This document shows positions 11,101-18,548 of a DNA stretch of 64,000 nt, piece by piece. Origin of the DNA: Candidatus Accumulibacter sp. ACC003. GTDB taxonomy: Bacteria > Pseudomonadota > Gammaproteobacteria > Burkholderiales > Rhodocyclaceae. The notes under the pieces were generated by a model. The model searched no databases. It was given only the letters and a program-made list of their open reading frames with translations, and was not told where the DNA came from. The stretch lies in assembly GCF_907163085.1 (NCBI RefSeq), contig NZ_CAJQTX010000001.1, positions 1 to 64,000 of the forward strand, written 5' to 3'. A program made the position numbers and the translations under genes. The first letter of the stretch is position 1; each line of letters starts with the position of its first letter.

Positions 11101-11696
11101 TCGTCGAAGACCTGCCGAAGTTGATCGCTGAAAGCAAGGAAGGGCTCGAACGTGTGCGCCAGATCGTCATCGATCTCAAGGATTTCTCGCGTGTCGGCGA
11201 GGTCGAGTGGCAGTGGGCAGACCTCGAGCAGGGTCTCGACAGCACGATCAACATCGTCTGGAACGAGCTCAAGTACAAGGCCGACGTCGAACGTCACTAT
11301 GCCGGGCTGCCGCCGGTCAATTGCCTGCCCGCGCAGCTCAACCAGGTGTTCATGAACCTGCTGGTCAACGCCGCGCAGGCGATCGAGACGCACGGAACAA
11401 TAGTCATCCGGACGGGCAGCGAGGCCGACGCCGCCGGCGTCGTCAGCGCCGTCTGGGTGGCAGTCGAGGATAGCGGGCGCGGCATGTCGGACGAGGTCCA
11501 GAAGCGGCTGTTCGAGCCCTTCTTCACCACCAAGCCGATTGGCCAGGGGACCGGACTCGGCCTGTCGATCGCCTTCGGGATCGTCGCCAGGCATCACGGC
11601 CGTATCGACGTCGCCTCGGCGCCTGGCCGAGGGTCGACTTTTCGCATCAGCTTGCCGATCGATGGCGCCGCCAGCGTCGCGATGAGCGTAGCATGA
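8160..11696 (+). CDS. Membrane sensor histidine kinase, dCache-like sensor with PAS x3 and GAF
   Basis: 1178 residues. TM1 lies near residues 34-54 and TM2 near 305-330. Between them is a periplasmic Cache-type sensor containing the characteristic DRDYFVRLRDD segment and a GRTSGKMVVVLARRL strand. Three PAS domains follow (about 345-465, 485-600, 615-715), then a GAF-like domain (about 725-880; YDDFDVTTVQLIANDVWNVV near its end). The kinase core has H-box GQLAAGVAHELNNP with phospho-acceptor H921, an N-box MNLLVNAAQAIE and a G2 box GQGTGLGLS. Ligand unknown: Cache domains usually bind small organic molecules. No receiver is encoded beside it, so the partner is in trans or among the neighbouring REC proteins. 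Start at the ATG 8160 is preceded by GGAG at about 8144. Confidence 0.9.
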   Translation: MSEPRSPTSPDQQPMVAGTARPAPAAHFSRYLAAGILCVNLVVAGGVLFFLDGSRRDKEEKAQDRALSVLRLISKDVDNQYRRIDVSLRAVAEEHAGQLALGRVSHEDWLARVAGRHPALNFMRIADAAGEVIYSPGDAEKDRANVADRDYFVRLRDDPQAGLEITAPLLGRTSGKMVVVLARRLADRATRFDGVVVASIPVDYLSGLLGEVPVGPQAYVGLLDSQLNWVASTAPPAALGASAKLPLGEALRQSIAGGAKHASLVVTLADVAYLLSYVRSDSYGFYTVLAEPRSGQLADWRHEAWLAAAGVALFALLSSLLGLLLSRNWRQHAAATAILRERDEWIRQAERIGGLGLYSFEIDRQRFFVSEALYEIAGIDAAYPHTWAGWLALVHADDRDALDAAFKQVLASGRDLPGIDYRIIRPLDGRMRWVRSSAHLRASAESMTAAKSPKATLIGVLLDISEQKRDEEKLRESEADLSAAVDQAAAGIAFVAPDGRWLRVNDRLCEIVAYPRAELLTLRFQDITHPDDLAIDLAQLGRVLRREIDSYTLEKRYIRKDRRCIWINLSVSLIFNDDGTANHFVSIIEDIDARKSAERELGRTRELLRSFLDHLPGLAYIKDQSLRMVHVNRRCHELLHLDPEDVIGKTNAEIFPGERGEAISARDRQVLASGKGEIAERSYGGNRYQSIRFVIKQNDDLPLLGGITIDVTARYKLEQRTAALLEINERGGTLPEKEFLAYALEVAEKLTVSGVGFLHFIDDEETIALSTWSAGALQRCSASFDTHYPISQAGIWADCCREKRAVMFNDYAAHPARRGLPDGHSPLLRLISVPVLDDGAVRMIVGVGNKAGVYDDFDVTTVQLIANDVWNVVRRGRAEAALSLRLAEVTELKDQLEQAHLQLLQSEKMSAIGQLAAGVAHELNNPIGFVYSNLGTLADYVDDLLAIDAAADRVARLSTVSDDGAVDELRRLKLECDHRFIVEDLPKLIAESKEGLERVRQIVIDLKDFSRVGEVEWQWADLEQGLDSTINIVWNELKYKADVERHYAGLPPVNCLPAQLNQVFMNLLVNAAQAIETHGTIVIRTGSEADAAGVVSAVWVAVEDSGRGMSDEVQKRLFEPFFTTKPIGQGTGLGLSIAFGIVARHHGRIDVASAPGRGSTFRISLPIDGAASVAMSVA

Positions 11697-11797
11697 GCAA
11701 GCGTATCGTTCCGGCCGCTGTCGCGGCCCCAGAATGAGCATCCGCCGTCGTCGTCGACGACACGCGTTTTCCGGTTCAACCCGACGAAAGAACGAAG

Positions 11798-13321
11798 ATG
11801 GCATTCATGGACTGGAGCCGGCACTTCGTGACCGGCATCGCGGTAGTCGATAGCCAGCATCGGGGGCTGGTCGAGCTGATCAACGAGGTCGCACCGCTGC
11901 TCGGCGGCGGCGATGCGCTGGGCGCGGACACCGCCAGAAGCGTCCTCGATCGTCTCTGGGAATACGCGCTGACGCATTTCCGCGACGAGGAGCAGATCAT
12001 GCGCCACGGCGGTCTCGATCCCGACGAGCTGGCGCATCACCTGCGCAGTCATCACGGTTTCGTCGACGAGGTGAAGCTGATGCAGCGCCAGCTCGACGCC
12101 GAAGGTCTGTGCAGCGGCCACGATCTGCTGCGCTTCCTGGCCAGCTGGCTGACCTTCCACATTCTCGTCGAAGACCAGCTGATGGCGCGGCAACTGCAGC
12201 TGATCGGCGCCGGTCACAGCGCCGCCGAGGCGGCGCGGCTGGCGCACGAGGCCAAGGAGGATTCGGCGCGGGCGGTGCTCGTCGACGCGCTGGTCGAGCT
12301 CTTCGCGGTCGTCTCACGGCGCAACAAGGCGCTGCTCGGCAGCAACGAACGACTGCGCGCGACGCAGGCGACGCTGGCCGAAGTCAACGCCAACCTCGAG
12401 CGGCAGGTCGCCGATCGCACCCGCGAACTGGCCGGCACGAACGCCGAACTGCTGCGCGAGCATGACGAACTGCGTGACGCGCTGCAAGCCGTCGAACGCA
12501 GCCAGGGCCGCTTGCTGCAGTCCGAGAAAATGGCCGCCGTTGGCCAGCTCGCGGCCGGCGTTGCGCACGAGATCAACAACCCGATCGGTTTCGTCAGTTC
12601 CAACCTCGGTTCGCTCAAACTCTACGTCGCGCGCTTGCAGGATCTGGTCGACGCCGCCGCGCCGGCGCTGGCGGCGCTGCCAGCCGATCATCCGGCGCGG
12701 CTGGCTGTCGAAGCGGCATGGCAAGCCGCCGACGTCGAGTTCCTGCGCCAGGACATCCCCGAGCTGATCGGCGAGTCGGCCGACGGACTGGCGAGGGTGC
12801 GCAAGATCGTCGCCGACCTCAAGGATTTTTCGCACGTCGACGCCGCCGAGTGGCAGGACGCCGACCTCAACCACGGCCTGGAGAGCACTTTGAACGTGGT
12901 CTGGAACGAACTGAAGTACAAGGCCAAGGTGCTGCGCGAACTCGCTGAGCTGCCGGCGGTGCGCTGCCTGCCGGCGCAGCTCAACCAGGTGTTCATGAAC
13001 CTGCTGGTGAACGCCGGCCAGGCGATCGCGAGCCGCGGCACGATCACCCTGCGCAGCGGTCATCAAGGTGACTACGCGTGGGTCGAAGTCGAGGACAGCG
13101 GCAGCGGCATGTCGGCGGCCGTCCAGGCGAGGATTTTCGAGCACTTCTACACCACCAAGCCGATCGGTCAGGGGACCGGTCTGGGCCTGGCGATCGCCTG
13201 GGAAATCGTTCAACGCCACCAGGGGACGATCAGCGTCGACAGCCAACCGGGGCAGGGTAGCTGCTTTCGCGTCAGTCTGCCGATAGCCGGCCCGCAGCCC
13301 GGCGGGGAGGCGACGTCTTGA
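11798..13321 (+). CDS. Bacteriohemerythrin-histidine kinase fusion
   Basis: 507 residues, soluble. Residues 1-135 are a bacteriohemerythrin domain with the full set of di-iron ligands in order: DSQHRGLVELINE, HFRDEEQIM, HHLRSHHGF and FHILVEDQLM. It should therefore bind O2 or sense redox/NO through a diiron centre. A long coiled coil (about 175-240) links it to H-box GQLAAGVAHEINNP (H257) and an HATPase domain ending GQGTGLGLA. The stop TGA overlaps the TTG start of the next gene (TTGA at 13318-13321), showing translational coupling. The start ATG at 11798 follows GACGAAAGAACGAAG. It is the first gene of a five-gene signalling operon that ends at 18513. Confidence 0.92.
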   Translation: MAFMDWSRHFVTGIAVVDSQHRGLVELINEVAPLLGGGDALGADTARSVLDRLWEYALTHFRDEEQIMRHGGLDPDELAHHLRSHHGFVDEVKLMQRQLDAEGLCSGHDLLRFLASWLTFHILVEDQLMARQLQLIGAGHSAAEAARLAHEAKEDSARAVLVDALVELFAVVSRRNKALLGSNERLRATQATLAEVNANLERQVADRTRELAGTNAELLREHDELRDALQAVERSQGRLLQSEKMAAVGQLAAGVAHEINNPIGFVSSNLGSLKLYVARLQDLVDAAAPALAALPADHPARLAVEAAWQAADVEFLRQDIPELIGESADGLARVRKIVADLKDFSHVDAAEWQDADLNHGLESTLNVVWNELKYKAKVLRELAELPAVRCLPAQLNQVFMNLLVNAGQAIASRGTITLRSGHQGDYAWVEVEDSGSGMSAAVQARIFEHFYTTKPIGQGTGLGLAIAWEIVQRHQGTISVDSQPGQGSCFRVSLPIAGPQPGGEATS

Positions 13322-15792
13322 GCACTCCGACGCCGCAGGAATCGATCTACGACACCCTCGGCCTGCTCGTTATCCGCGTCGATCGTGAACTCAGGGTCTG
13401 GTACGTCAATTCCTTTGGCTTGCGCCTGCTTGGTTTCAGCCGCCTCGGACAGGTTTTCCGCCGCCCCCTGGTCGAGCTCTTTGGCGCCGATGCAAAGCTT
13501 GGCCCCGAGCTCCTGGCCGAGCTTCGCGACTGCAGCGCACACAGCGGCAGTCGCCAGGTCGAAGCGCCGCTGACCACCAGCGACGGCCGGCAACTGTGGT
13601 TTTCATGGTTGATCGAGTACCGCGCCAGCAGCGATTCTCTCCTGGCGCCGATTTTTCTGATCGGCACCGACGTCACGCGCGTGCACCAGAGCCTGGCATC
13701 AGCGCTGCTGTTTCGCGACATCGCCGAGAACAGTCCGCTGGCGATCGTGATTACCGACGCCGAGCTGGCGATCCTCTTCGCCAATCCGGCGGCGCTGGCG
13801 ATGTCCGGCTACGCCGTCGACGAGGTGCTCGGTCGCCAACCACAGATGTTTCGCTCGGGGCTGACTGCCGACGACACCTATCGCGAGCTGTGGAGCGCGC
13901 TCAGCGCCGGCCTGGTCTGGAGCGGCGAGTTCGTCAACCGTCGCAAGGATGGCGAGCTCTATACCGAGAAGAAGACCATTTCACCGATCTTCGACCAGGC
14001 GGGAAGGCTTTGCTTCTACTTCGCCATCGGCGAAGACGCATCGCGGCAGCGCGAGGTCGAGAAGCGCCTGCAGGCGCTGAGCACCACCGACATGCTGACC
14101 GGGCTGCGCAACCGTAGCGGTTTCCTCGCCGACCTGACGCGACTGACCCAGCAGGCGACCGCCGCCAAGACGGGCGTCGCCGTCGTCCATCTGAATATCG
14201 ATGATTTTTCGAGCGTCAACCGGCTGCTCGCGCACGAGGATGCCGACCGCGTTCTGGTCGACATCGGGCGCCGGCTTGACGCCACCGTGCGCGACGCGGA
14301 CGTCGTCGCCCGCCTGGGCAACGACGACTTCGCGCTGGTGCTGTCGGCGCCGGGCTTTAAGCTGACCGAGCACTGCGAAGACGTCTCGGAGCGTCTGCTC
14401 GCCGCCCTGCGCGCGCCGTTTGTCGTCGGCGCGCAGACCATCGAGCTGACGACGTCGCTCGGCATCGCCTGTTTTCCGGGTGACGGGCTCGACGCCGGCG
14501 AACTCCTGGCGCGCGCCACCAGCGCGACGCGAGCCGGCAAGCGCGATGGCGGCGACACCGCCGTCCGCTTCGACCAGGCGGCGATCAGCGACGACGCTGA
14601 TCGCCGCGAGTTGCTCGGCGACCTGCGCCACGCCGTCGACCGCCAGCAGCTGCGGCTGCACTATCAGCCGCAGCTGAGCCTGCAGACCGGCGTGCCGACC
14701 GGTCTCGAGGCGCTGCTGCGCTGGCAGCATCCCGACAAGGGGCTGATAGCGCCCGGGCGCTTCATACCCTGGGCCGAGGAAAGCGGGCTGATCATTTCGA
14801 TCAGCGAGTGGGTGTTCGGCGAGGCCTGCCGGCAGATGCGCGAGTGGCTCGACACCGGCTTGCCGCCGATCAAGGTTGCGGTCAATCTGTCGGCGCGTCA
14901 TTTCCGCTTTCCGAAGCTGTATGCGACCGTCGGCGACGCTCTGACCCGCTATCGCATCGACCCGCGAACGCTCGAGGTCGAGATCACCGAGGGGACCATG
15001 ATGCACGACGTGGCGATCGCCACGCGGACCTGCGAGCGACTCAAGGAAATGGGCGTGCGGCTGTCGCTCGACGATTTCGGCACCGGTTATTCGTCGCTCG
15101 CTTACCTCTCGCGCTTGCCGATCGACGTCGTCAAGATCGATCAGTCGTTTATCCGCGACGTCACCAGCAATCCGACCAACGCCGCCATCGCGCAGGCGAC
15201 GATTGCCATGTCGCACAAACTCGGCAAGATCGTCCTCGCCGAGGGTGTCGAGACCGAGGAGCAGATGCTCTACCTGCGGCGCAACGATTGCGACGAGATG
15301 CAGGGCTACTGGTTCTCACGACCGCTGCCGGCCGACGAGGTCGCCGCCTTGCGGCGCTCGGGCAAATGTCTCACTTTCGGCGCCGGCAGCGCCGCTAGCC
15401 AGCCGACGGTACTGCTGGTCGACGACGAGCCGAGTATTTTGTCGGCCTTGCGGCGGCTACTGCGCCGCGAAGGCTACCGGGTGCTGGTCGCCGATAGCGG
15501 TGCCGCGGCCTTCGTCGTCCTCGCCCGCGAGTCGGTCGAGGTGATTGTCTCCGACCAGCGCATGCCGCAGATGAGCGGTACCGAACTGCTGGAAAGAGTC
15601 AAGAAGATGTACCCGCGAACGGTTCGCCTGGTGCTCTCGGGTTATTCCGAAATTACCGCCGTTACCGACGCGATCAACAAGGGCTCGATCCACAGGTACC
15701 TCAGCAAGCCCTGGGACGACGAAGTCCTCAAGAGCGAGATCCGCGAGGCCTTCCGGGCCTGGAAGGAACGCTTTGGCCAGGATCGAGGCTGA
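13318..15792 (+). CDS. PAS-PAS-GGDEF(degenerate)-EAL-REC c-di-GMP signalling protein
   Basis: 824 residues from a TTG start overlapping the previous stop by 4 bp. Two PAS domains (about 10-110 and 125-240) precede a GGDEF domain whose signature is RLGNDDFALVL, so cyclase activity is doubtful. The EAL domain is intact: EALLRW, NLSARHF, EITEGTMM, DDFGTGYSS, KIDQSF and EGVETEEQ are all present, suggesting a c-di-GMP phosphodiesterase. A receiver domain is attached at the C-terminus (VLLVDDEPSILSALRRLLRR, acceptor Asp in VIVSDQRMPQMSG, Lys in LSKPWD). C-terminal REC on an EAL protein is less common than N-terminal. It makes this protein the natural phosphorylation target of the hemerythrin kinase and of the kinase at 17242. 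Confidence 0.9.
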   Translation: MSTPTPQESIYDTLGLLVIRVDRELRVWYVNSFGLRLLGFSRLGQVFRRPLVELFGADAKLGPELLAELRDCSAHSGSRQVEAPLTTSDGRQLWFSWLIEYRASSDSLLAPIFLIGTDVTRVHQSLASALLFRDIAENSPLAIVITDAELAILFANPAALAMSGYAVDEVLGRQPQMFRSGLTADDTYRELWSALSAGLVWSGEFVNRRKDGELYTEKKTISPIFDQAGRLCFYFAIGEDASRQREVEKRLQALSTTDMLTGLRNRSGFLADLTRLTQQATAAKTGVAVVHLNIDDFSSVNRLLAHEDADRVLVDIGRRLDATVRDADVVARLGNDDFALVLSAPGFKLTEHCEDVSERLLAALRAPFVVGAQTIELTTSLGIACFPGDGLDAGELLARATSATRAGKRDGGDTAVRFDQAAISDDADRRELLGDLRHAVDRQQLRLHYQPQLSLQTGVPTGLEALLRWQHPDKGLIAPGRFIPWAEESGLIISISEWVFGEACRQMREWLDTGLPPIKVAVNLSARHFRFPKLYATVGDALTRYRIDPRTLEVEITEGTMMHDVAIATRTCERLKEMGVRLSLDDFGTGYSSLAYLSRLPIDVVKIDQSFIRDVTSNPTNAAIAQATIAMSHKLGKIVLAEGVETEEQMLYLRRNDCDEMQGYWFSRPLPADEVAALRRSGKCLTFGAGSAASQPTVLLVDDEPSILSALRRLLRREGYRVLVADSGAAAFVVLARESVEVIVSDQRMPQMSGTELLERVKKMYPRTVRLVLSGYSEITAVTDAINKGSIHRYLSKPWDDEVLKSEIREAFRAWKERFGQDRG

Positions 15793-15829
15793 TCGGACAT
15801 TCGCCGCGTATGAGGAGGAGGAAAAGACG

Positions 15830-16129
15830 ATGTTTGTCGCCCTGAGCCGTTTTGCCGTTGCCAACGCGATGGAGGACGCCGTGCGCGCCGCCTTTGTCGC
15901 GCGTCCGCACCTGGTCGATGAGGTGGCCGGCTTCGTGCGCATGGAAGTGCTGCGCCCGCAAGGTCATCCCGAAGAGTTCTGGCTGATGACCTGGTGGCTC
16001 GACGAAGGTGCTTTCGACGCCTGGCATCACAGCCATGCCTATCATGATTCGCATGGCGGTATGCCCAAGGGTTTGAAGCTGCTGCCCGGTCGCACCGAGA
16101 TCCGTCGCCTCGAGCGGATCGCCGAATGA
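15830..16129 (+). CDS. Antibiotic biosynthesis monooxygenase (ABM) superfamily protein
   Basis: 99 residues. It is a dimeric alpha-beta barrel of the ABM/HmoA/IsdG type, recognised from MFVALSRFAVANAMEDAVRAAF at the start, EVLRPQGHPEEFWLMTWW in the middle and the F.AW..S..Y pattern (AFDAWHHSHAYHDSH). Members degrade haem or oxidise quinol-like substrates, and some only bind ligands; the substrate is not predictable here. ATG 15830 is chosen because GAGGAGGAG lies just upstream and homology begins there. It follows the c-di-GMP gene by 37 bp and precedes the B12-binding gene by 34 bp. Several His near the C-terminus (HHSHAYHDSH) could be metal or haem ligands. Confidence 0.8.
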   Translation: MFVALSRFAVANAMEDAVRAAFVARPHLVDEVAGFVRMEVLRPQGHPEEFWLMTWWLDEGAFDAWHHSHAYHDSHGGMPKGLKLLPGRTEIRRLERIAE

Positions 16130-16163
16130 TCGGCCACAGTGGCCACCGAAGCAGGAGTGCGCA

Positions 16164-17234
16164 ATGACTACCAGCAGTTGTTACCTCAGCGATGGCGAAA
16201 CCATCGAACGTTTCCTCGCCCTGCGCGACGAAGCGATTGCCCATGCCACGGCGGCGAGCGTGGCCGCCTGGCCAGAGTTGTTCGCCCGGCGCGGTCCGCG
16301 GGCGCGCGAAGCGTGTGCCGAGGACATCGCTTTTCACCTCGACTTCCTGCGGCCGGTGCTGGAGAGTGGCGATCTGTCGCCGTTCACGGCTTATCTCGGC
16401 TGGCTGGCGCAGGTCCTGTCGTCGCGCGGCATTGCCGGCGATTCGCTGCCGCGCTCGCTCGACGACCTGGCCGAGTTCTTCGGCGGGCGATTGGCTGGCG
16501 CCGCGGCGCCGGTCGTCGCGGCGCTGAGCGCCGGTCGCGCGGCGCTGGCAGGTGGCCTGCTGGCTCCGTCCTACGATCGCCCTTGTCCCGATCCCTGGGA
16601 AGAAGCCGAGCCCTTCAGCAAGGCCGTTCTCGCCGGCCAGCGGCGCCAAGCGTCGGCCTTGTTCAACACCGCCCTCGACCGCCAGCGCTCGCTGCCGGCT
16701 GCTGAAATCCACGTCATCCAGCCGGCGCTCTACGAAGTCGGCCGCGGCTGGCAGCAGAACCGCGTTTCCGTGGCCCAGGAGCACCTCGCGACGGCGATGG
16801 CGCAGAGCGTGATGGCACAAGGTTTCGCACGCTTCGCACCGGCTGCCGACAATGGTCGCAAGGCGCTCTTCGCGTGCCCGACCGGCAATCACCACAGCGT
16901 CGGCCTGCGGATGGTCGCCGACGCCTTCGAGGTCTCGGGCTGGACGGTGCATTTCCTTGGTGCCAACGTGCCGCTGCCGGCCTTGATCGACCAGATCAGG
17001 GAGCTGCAACCCGATCTGGTCGGGCTGTCGGCGTCGCTACCGCAACAGTTGCGCGGCCTGCGCGAAGCAATTGCCGCGCTACGCACGAGGCTTGCCGGCA
17101 CTGGCCCGCGCCTGGTCGTCGGCGGCCTGGTCTTCAACCAGTTCCCACTCCTCGCGCAGAGTTTTGGTGCCGAGCTGCTCGGCGCCGACGCATTGAGCGC
17201 GGCGGCAGCGGCCAGCGCGCTGCCGAGCGACTAG
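16164..17234 (+). CDS. Cobalamin (B12)-binding sensory domain protein
   Basis: 356 residues. The C-terminal two thirds match the two-part cobalamin module of methionine synthase and CarH/LitR. First comes a helical cap with VAQEHLATA (about 213-222). Then comes a Rossmann-like B12 domain with GNHHSVGLRM, where the usual DxHxxG has Asn in place of Asp, followed by LGANVP, LVGLSASLP and LVVGGLVF. There is no methyltransferase, DNA-binding or kinase domain, so it is likely a sensor or adaptor. N-terminal residues 1-150 are helical and unassigned. It sits between an ABM protein and a histidine kinase starting 8 bp after its stop, so it may present a B12- or light-dependent signal to that kinase. 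That role is inference. Confidence 0.85.
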   Translation: MTTSSCYLSDGETIERFLALRDEAIAHATAASVAAWPELFARRGPRAREACAEDIAFHLDFLRPVLESGDLSPFTAYLGWLAQVLSSRGIAGDSLPRSLDDLAEFFGGRLAGAAAPVVAALSAGRAALAGGLLAPSYDRPCPDPWEEAEPFSKAVLAGQRRQASALFNTALDRQRSLPAAEIHVIQPALYEVGRGWQQNRVSVAQEHLATAMAQSVMAQGFARFAPAADNGRKALFACPTGNHHSVGLRMVADAFEVSGWTVHFLGANVPLPALIDQIRELQPDLVGLSASLPQQLRGLREAIAALRTRLAGTGPRLVVGGLVFNQFPLLAQSFGAELLGADALSAAAAASALPSD

Positions 17235-17241
17235 CCGGCAC

Positions 17242-18513
17242 ATGCAGCAGGGCTTGCTACAGGCGCTGCGATCGGTGGCGTTTGCCGAAATCAGCGTTTC
17301 GGGACGTTTGATCTCGGCCAACGATGGCTTGCACGTGCTGCTGCAGCGTTCGTCAGGCGAAGTCGTGGACGACGTCGCGCCGTACTTCAGCAATCCGAAT
17401 TTCGCCGAATTGGTCGCCAGCTTCGAGCGCGCAGCACCCGGCGATATCTTGCACCAGGGATTGCTCACTTTTCTTGACGAGCTCGGCGAGCCGCACTCGC
17501 TGCTGGCCAGGGTCTTTCGCCATGGCGATCATCTGGCGCTGCTCGCCGAGCACGACGTCGGCGAGAATCAGCGCCTGCTGGCGACGGTGCTGGGACTCAA
17601 CGACGAGCTCGCCGAGCAGCAGCGCGTGCTGGCTCGGGCGAATCGCCAGCTGGCCGCGGAAAAGGCCGAGCAGCGGCGCCTGCTGCAAGAGCTGGCGGCC
17701 GCGCAGGCGCATTTGGTGCAGTCCGCGCAGCTCGCTTCGGTCGGCCAGCTGGCGGCCGGCGTTGCGCACGAGATCAACAACCCGATCGGTTTCGTGCGCG
17801 CCAACCTGACGACGCTCGGCAGCTATGTTGATGATCTACTGAGCGTCGTCGATGCCTATGCGGCTGGCGAAGCGCTGCTCGCCAGCGACGCCGCGCTGCT
17901 GGCCGGCATCGAGGCCTTGCGCGCGCGTTGCGATCTTGACTTCGTCCGCGCCGATGCGCCCGAACTGGTCGCCGAGTCGGCCGCCGGTATCGCGCGCGTC
18001 GCGCGCATCGTCAGCGACCTCAAGGATTTTTCGCGTATCAACGAGTCCGAATGGCAGGTCACCGACCTGCACGCCTGCCTGGAAAGTACGCTCAACGTCG
18101 CCAGTCATGCCCTGCAGAAGGTGGTGGTGGTTCGCGAGTACGGCGCTCTGCCGGCGCTCTACTGCTGCCCGAGTCAGCTCAACCAGGCGTTCATGAACCT
18201 GCTGGTCAACGCCATCCAGTCGCTGGACGGTTCCAGACCGGGGCAGATTTTCCTGCGCAGCGGTGTCGTCGGCGATCAAGGCTGGATCGAAATCGAGGAT
18301 AACGGGCAGGGCATTGCGGCGGCGAACCTGGCGCGCATTTTCGACCCCTTCTACAGCACGCGAGCGATCGGTGCCGGCACCAGGCTCGGGCTGTCGTCGG
18401 CATGGGGAATCGTCAGTGGCCACGGCGGCCGCATCGAGGTGCGCAGCGAGCCTGGCGTGGGGAGCTGCTTCCGGGTCTGGCTGCCCTTGTCGCGGACGGC
18501 GGTCAGCACCTAA
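17242..18513 (+). CDS. Soluble PAS-like histidine kinase downstream of the B12 protein
   Basis: 423 residues. An N-terminal PAS-like domain (about 10-110) and a coiled coil (about 115-160) lead to H-box GQLAAGVAHEINNP with H176. The ATPase domain has N-box MNLLVNAIQSL and G1 IEIEDNGQGI. Its G2 box reads GAGTRLGLSS, with Arg replacing the Gly of GTGLGL found in all the sibling kinases here, so nucleotide turnover may be altered. It is the last gene of the operon that begins with the hemerythrin kinase, 8 bp after the B12-binding gene. No transmembrane segment. Convergent with the CheB-CheR gene. Confidence 0.88.
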   Translation: MQQGLLQALRSVAFAEISVSGRLISANDGLHVLLQRSSGEVVDDVAPYFSNPNFAELVASFERAAPGDILHQGLLTFLDELGEPHSLLARVFRHGDHLALLAEHDVGENQRLLATVLGLNDELAEQQRVLARANRQLAAEKAEQRRLLQELAAAQAHLVQSAQLASVGQLAAGVAHEINNPIGFVRANLTTLGSYVDDLLSVVDAYAAGEALLASDAALLAGIEALRARCDLDFVRADAPELVAESAAGIARVARIVSDLKDFSRINESEWQVTDLHACLESTLNVASHALQKVVVVREYGALPALYCCPSQLNQAFMNLLVNAIQSLDGSRPGQIFLRSGVVGDQGWIEIEDNGQGIAAANLARIFDPFYSTRAIGAGTRLGLSSAWGIVSGHGGRIEVRSEPGVGSCFRVWLPLSRTAVST

Positions 18514-18537
18514 GGGCGGCTTCGCCGACGACCGCCC
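18514..18537. terminator. GC hairpin between convergent genes (possible terminator)
   Basis: GGGCGG (18514-18519) pairs with CCGCCC (18532-18537) around a 12-nt loop, immediately after the kinase stop codon and 12 bp before the convergent CheB-CheR stop. There is no T-run, so intrinsic termination is only possible. Confidence 0.3.
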
Positions 18538-18548
18538 GGTTCAGGCGC

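Noticed and set aside
9513-11804. Long minus-strand frame opposite the dCache kinase
   Set aside because: Shadow of a real plus-strand gene with conserved kinase boxes.
16130-16163. B12 riboswitch upstream of the B12-binding gene
   Set aside because: The gap is only 34 bp, far too short for a cobalamin riboswitch aptamer.
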